In this document: piece by piece, positions 15,586 to 17,203 of the stretch
Numbering within the stretch: position 1 is the stretch's first letter
How the letters are laid out: each line of letters starts with the position of its first letter
Assembly: GCA_030145015.1 (NCBI GenBank)
Contig: JAQYWI010000120.1
Location: 1 to 17,203, forward strand
DNA length: 17,203 bases
Origin: Desulfobacterales bacterium
GTDB lineage: Bacteria; Desulfobacterota; Desulfobacteria; Desulfobacterales; JAHEIW01
Reading direction: 5' to 3'
Position numbers and translations under genes: made by a program
Notes under the pieces: model-generated
Databases searched by the model: none
What the model was told of the DNA's origin: nothing
Seen by the model: the letters and a program-made list of their open reading frames with translations, nothing else

Positions 15586-15816
15586 AGCGCCATTTCATTT
15601 TGTTTTTTAATGGACGTGTAGGTAAATTCTAAGCACGAAATCCGAAACTCGAAACAAATTCAAAATCCTAAATTCAAATGTTCTAAACGGTTTTGAATTT
15701 AGGTGATTCGATATTCGGATTTGTTTCGGCCAATTTTATTAAATCAGGCGAGATTCGAATTTCGAATTTTGACCAACGCAAATTTTACATAGAAAAGATT
15801 TAGAGGAGATAACATC
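15586..15816. repeat. Nested inverted repeats between soxB and soxD
   Basis: CCTAAATTCAAA at 15667-15678 pairs perfectly with TTTGAATTTAGG at 15692-15703, and outside it CGAAACAAAT at 15650-15659 pairs with ATTTGTTTCG at 15719-15728. A third inverted repeat, ATTCGAA/TTCGAAT, lies at 15753-15767. The sequence is AT-rich and non-coding. It splits genes that are normally packed tightly, so it is probably an inserted or expanded intergenic repeat. AGGAGA before soxD closes the gap. Confidence 0.6.
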
Positions 15817-16059
15817 ATGGCATTAACCCTTACCTGCCCCATATGCGGCAAGCGCAACGGCTATGAATTTCGCTATGGCGGAGAAGACAAAGGGCCCCGA
15901 CCCGATGAAGCCGGTCTCACGCCGGAAGCCTGGTGCGAATACGTGCACCTGAATGAATGTGTGGCCGGGACCCAAAAGGAGTGGTGGTGCCATCGGGATG
16001 GCTGCGGCGTATGGTTTACCACCCGGCGAGACACCACCCGTAATCTTGAGGTGGAATAG
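15817..16059 (+). CDS. soxD: Sarcosine oxidase delta subunit family protein
   Basis: This 80-residue protein matches the small zinc-binding delta subunit. The zinc ligands line up with those of the known enzyme: Cys7 and Cys10 in CPICG, His59 and Cys63 in CHRDGCG. The family string GPRP, EAWCEYVHLNECVAGTQKEWW and FTTRRDTTRN is complete, so the protein is neither truncated nor decayed. In the heterotetramer SoxD packs against the alpha subunit and is structural. AGGAGA is well placed before the ATG. soxA begins 14 bases after its TAG stop, so the two are co-transcribed. Presence of this subunit argues that the neighbouring flavoproteins form a heterotetrameric sarcosine-oxidase-type complex and not a monomeric oxidase or the two-subunit hydroxyproline dehydrogenase type. 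Confidence 0.95.
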   Translation: MALTLTCPICGKRNGYEFRYGGEDKGPRPDEAGLTPEAWCEYVHLNECVAGTQKEWWCHRDGCGVWFTTRRDTTRNLEVE

Positions 16060-16073
16060 GCGGAGGCACCATC

Positions 16074-17203
16074 ATGAAGCGGTTGGAAAAACTACCCACT
16101 TTTAGAATCGATGCGGCGCAAACCATTGCGTTTCGTTATAAGAACAAAACCGTTGAAGGGGTCAGCGGAGATACGGTGGCCAGCGCTCTTTATGCCAACG
16201 GGATTCGCATCTTTTCGCGAAGTTTGAAATATCACCGCCCCCGGGGGCTTTACAGCCTGGACGGCGAATGCAGCAATACCTGTATGCAAGTCAACGGCAT
16301 CCCCAACGTGCGCACTGAAAATACCCTGCTTGAAGACGGCATGCGGGTTAAAGCGCAAAATGTTAAGGGCACACCTGAAACGGATCTGATGGGGTTTATG
16401 GATAAATTGGATTGGGCCATGCCGGCCGGGTTTTATTACCGCAGCATGCACAAGCCCGCCCGCATATGGCCGATTGCCCTGAAACAGGTGCGCAAGGCCG
16501 CCGGGCTCGGCAAAATTTCTCCTGATTTCCAAATATCCGGTAAATTCGATCAGATCTATCCCGCTGCGGATGTGTGCGTGATAGGCGGTGGTCCGGCGGG
16601 CATGTCGGCGGCCCTGGCCGCAGCCGAGCAGGGATTGCGGGTCGTCCTGCTGGAATCGCGCCCATGGCTGGGTGGTTTTTATGATTACCGCAAGGCTGAA
16701 AATGACGCTGCTGTGCCGCTTTTTCAAAGCGCCCGGCAAATGGCGGAAAAACTCGAGCAAATCCCAAATGTGCGTATTTTTACCCACAGCGCCGTGGTGG
16801 GTGTTTACAATAACAACCTCGTTACAGCGTTTCAGAAGGGGCGGGCAAGCGATCATTTTGATGAACGCTATGTCGAAATCCGGGCCGAAAGTGTGGTGGT
16901 GGCAACCGGCTGTATTGAACGCCCGCTGCTTTTTGAAAACAACGAACGGCCCGGTGTCATGCAGATCGGTTGCGCCCATCGGCTGGCGCGCACCTACGGC
17001 CTGCTGCCCGGCGAACTGGCGGTTTTCAGCATCGGGCATGATTTAGGTTTGGAAGCGGCCTTGGATCTTTTTGATCTAGGGCTCAAGGTTGCCTGTGTAG
17101 CCGACATCCGGGAAGACGGGCAGGACCCCCGGCTGCTTGAGGGTCTTGCTGAGCGCAACATTCCATTCCTAAAGGGATGGGTGGCAACTGCGGCTTACGG
17201 GAC
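16074..17203 (+). CDS. soxA: Sarcosine oxidase alpha subunit family protein, 3' end outside window
   Basis: The frame from the ATG at 16074, preceded by GGAGG, stays open to the window edge and gives 376 residues; complete SoxA is close to 1000. Residues 1-100 form the ferredoxin-like N-terminal domain with KYHRPRGLYSLDGECSNTCMQVNGIPNVRTE at 52-82. An NAD-binding Rossmann domain follows, with DVCVIGGGPAGMSAA at 166-180, and then the ATG-type flavoprotein motif VVVATGCIERPL near 280. The folate-binding aminomethyltransferase domain expected at the C-terminus lies outside the window. SoxA houses NAD and channels the methylene group to tetrahydrofolate. The spacing of Cys66 and Cys70 is C-X3-C, whereas I recall C-X2-C in cysteine-bearing relatives. 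The product is confidently assigned to the family; its electron acceptor is not known. Confidence 0.9.
   Translation, partial: MKRLEKLPTFRIDAAQTIAFRYKNKTVEGVSGDTVASALYANGIRIFSRSLKYHRPRGLYSLDGECSNTCMQVNGIPNVRTENTLLEDGMRVKAQNVKGTPETDLMGFMDKLDWAMPAGFYYRSMHKPARIWPIALKQVRKAAGLGKISPDFQISGKFDQIYPAADVCVIGGGPAGMSAALAAAEQGLRVVLLESRPWLGGFYDYRKAENDAAVPLFQSARQMAEKLEQIPNVRIFTHSAVVGVYNNNLVTAFQKGRASDHFDERYVEIRAESVVVATGCIERPLLFENNERPGVMQIGCAHRLARTYGLLPGELAVFSIGHDLGLEAALDLFDLGLKVACVADIREDGQDPRLLEGLAERNIPFLKGWVATAAYG

Noticed and set aside
16092..17039. Open frame of 315 codons on the minus strand
   Set aside because: It is antisense to soxA, which has clear family motifs and a ribosome site; the reverse frame shows no family resemblance.

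Overview
The window looks like chromosomal DNA from an anaerobic, probably sulfate-reducing member of the Desulfobacterota (Desulfobacterales-like). This is inferred from gene content: several trimethylamine methyltransferase (MttB) superfamily proteins lacking pyrrolysine, a cognate corrinoid protein, a UroD/MtaA-type methyltransferase, a heterotetrameric sarcosine-oxidase-type flavoprotein cluster, moderate GC and many palindromic intergenic repeats. No rRNA, tRNA or CRISPR array is visible, and nothing in the sequence names the species.

Layout. Positions 1-256 hold a palindrome-rich intergenic element. A corrinoid protein gene (289-924, minus) diverges from MttB homolog 1 (1121-2590, plus). 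A 265-bp element with TA-flanked terminal inverted repeats (2597-2861) separates MttB homolog 1 from a UroD-family methyltransferase (2919-3932). A two-gene minus-strand transporter operon follows (DMT/EamA 5417-6328, then MFS 4059-5378). The plus strand then carries an acyl-CoA dehydrogenase remnant (6499-6810) overlapping a TTG-started imidazolonepropionase gene, hutI (6807-8081). Next come a frameshifted dapF fragment (about 8168-8387, minus) and a DNA-binding-like hypothetical gene (8384-9073, minus) with a palindrome over its promoter.

MttB homolog 2 (9247-10659, plus) converges, across a GC-rich hairpin, on a translationally coupled MttB pair transcribed leftward (homolog 3 at 12284-13759, then homolog 4 at 10809-12287). 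A 602-bp spacer separates that pair from a divergent soxB-soxD-soxA cluster (14362 to beyond the right edge); soxA is cut by the window end.

How the genes may work together. MttB-type enzymes take a methyl group from a quaternary or tertiary amine such as glycine betaine and pass it to the corrinoid protein. The UroD-type protein, which keeps the His-X-Cys...Cys zinc triad, would move the methyl on to a thiol or pterin carrier, or act in the reverse direction. The sarcosine-oxidase-type complex would oxidise the remaining N-methylglycine. The window is therefore best read as a quaternary-amine and N-methyl amino acid catabolic island. Substrates are inferred from family and neighbourhood and cannot be read from the sequence. 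No corrinoid reductive activase is present in the window.
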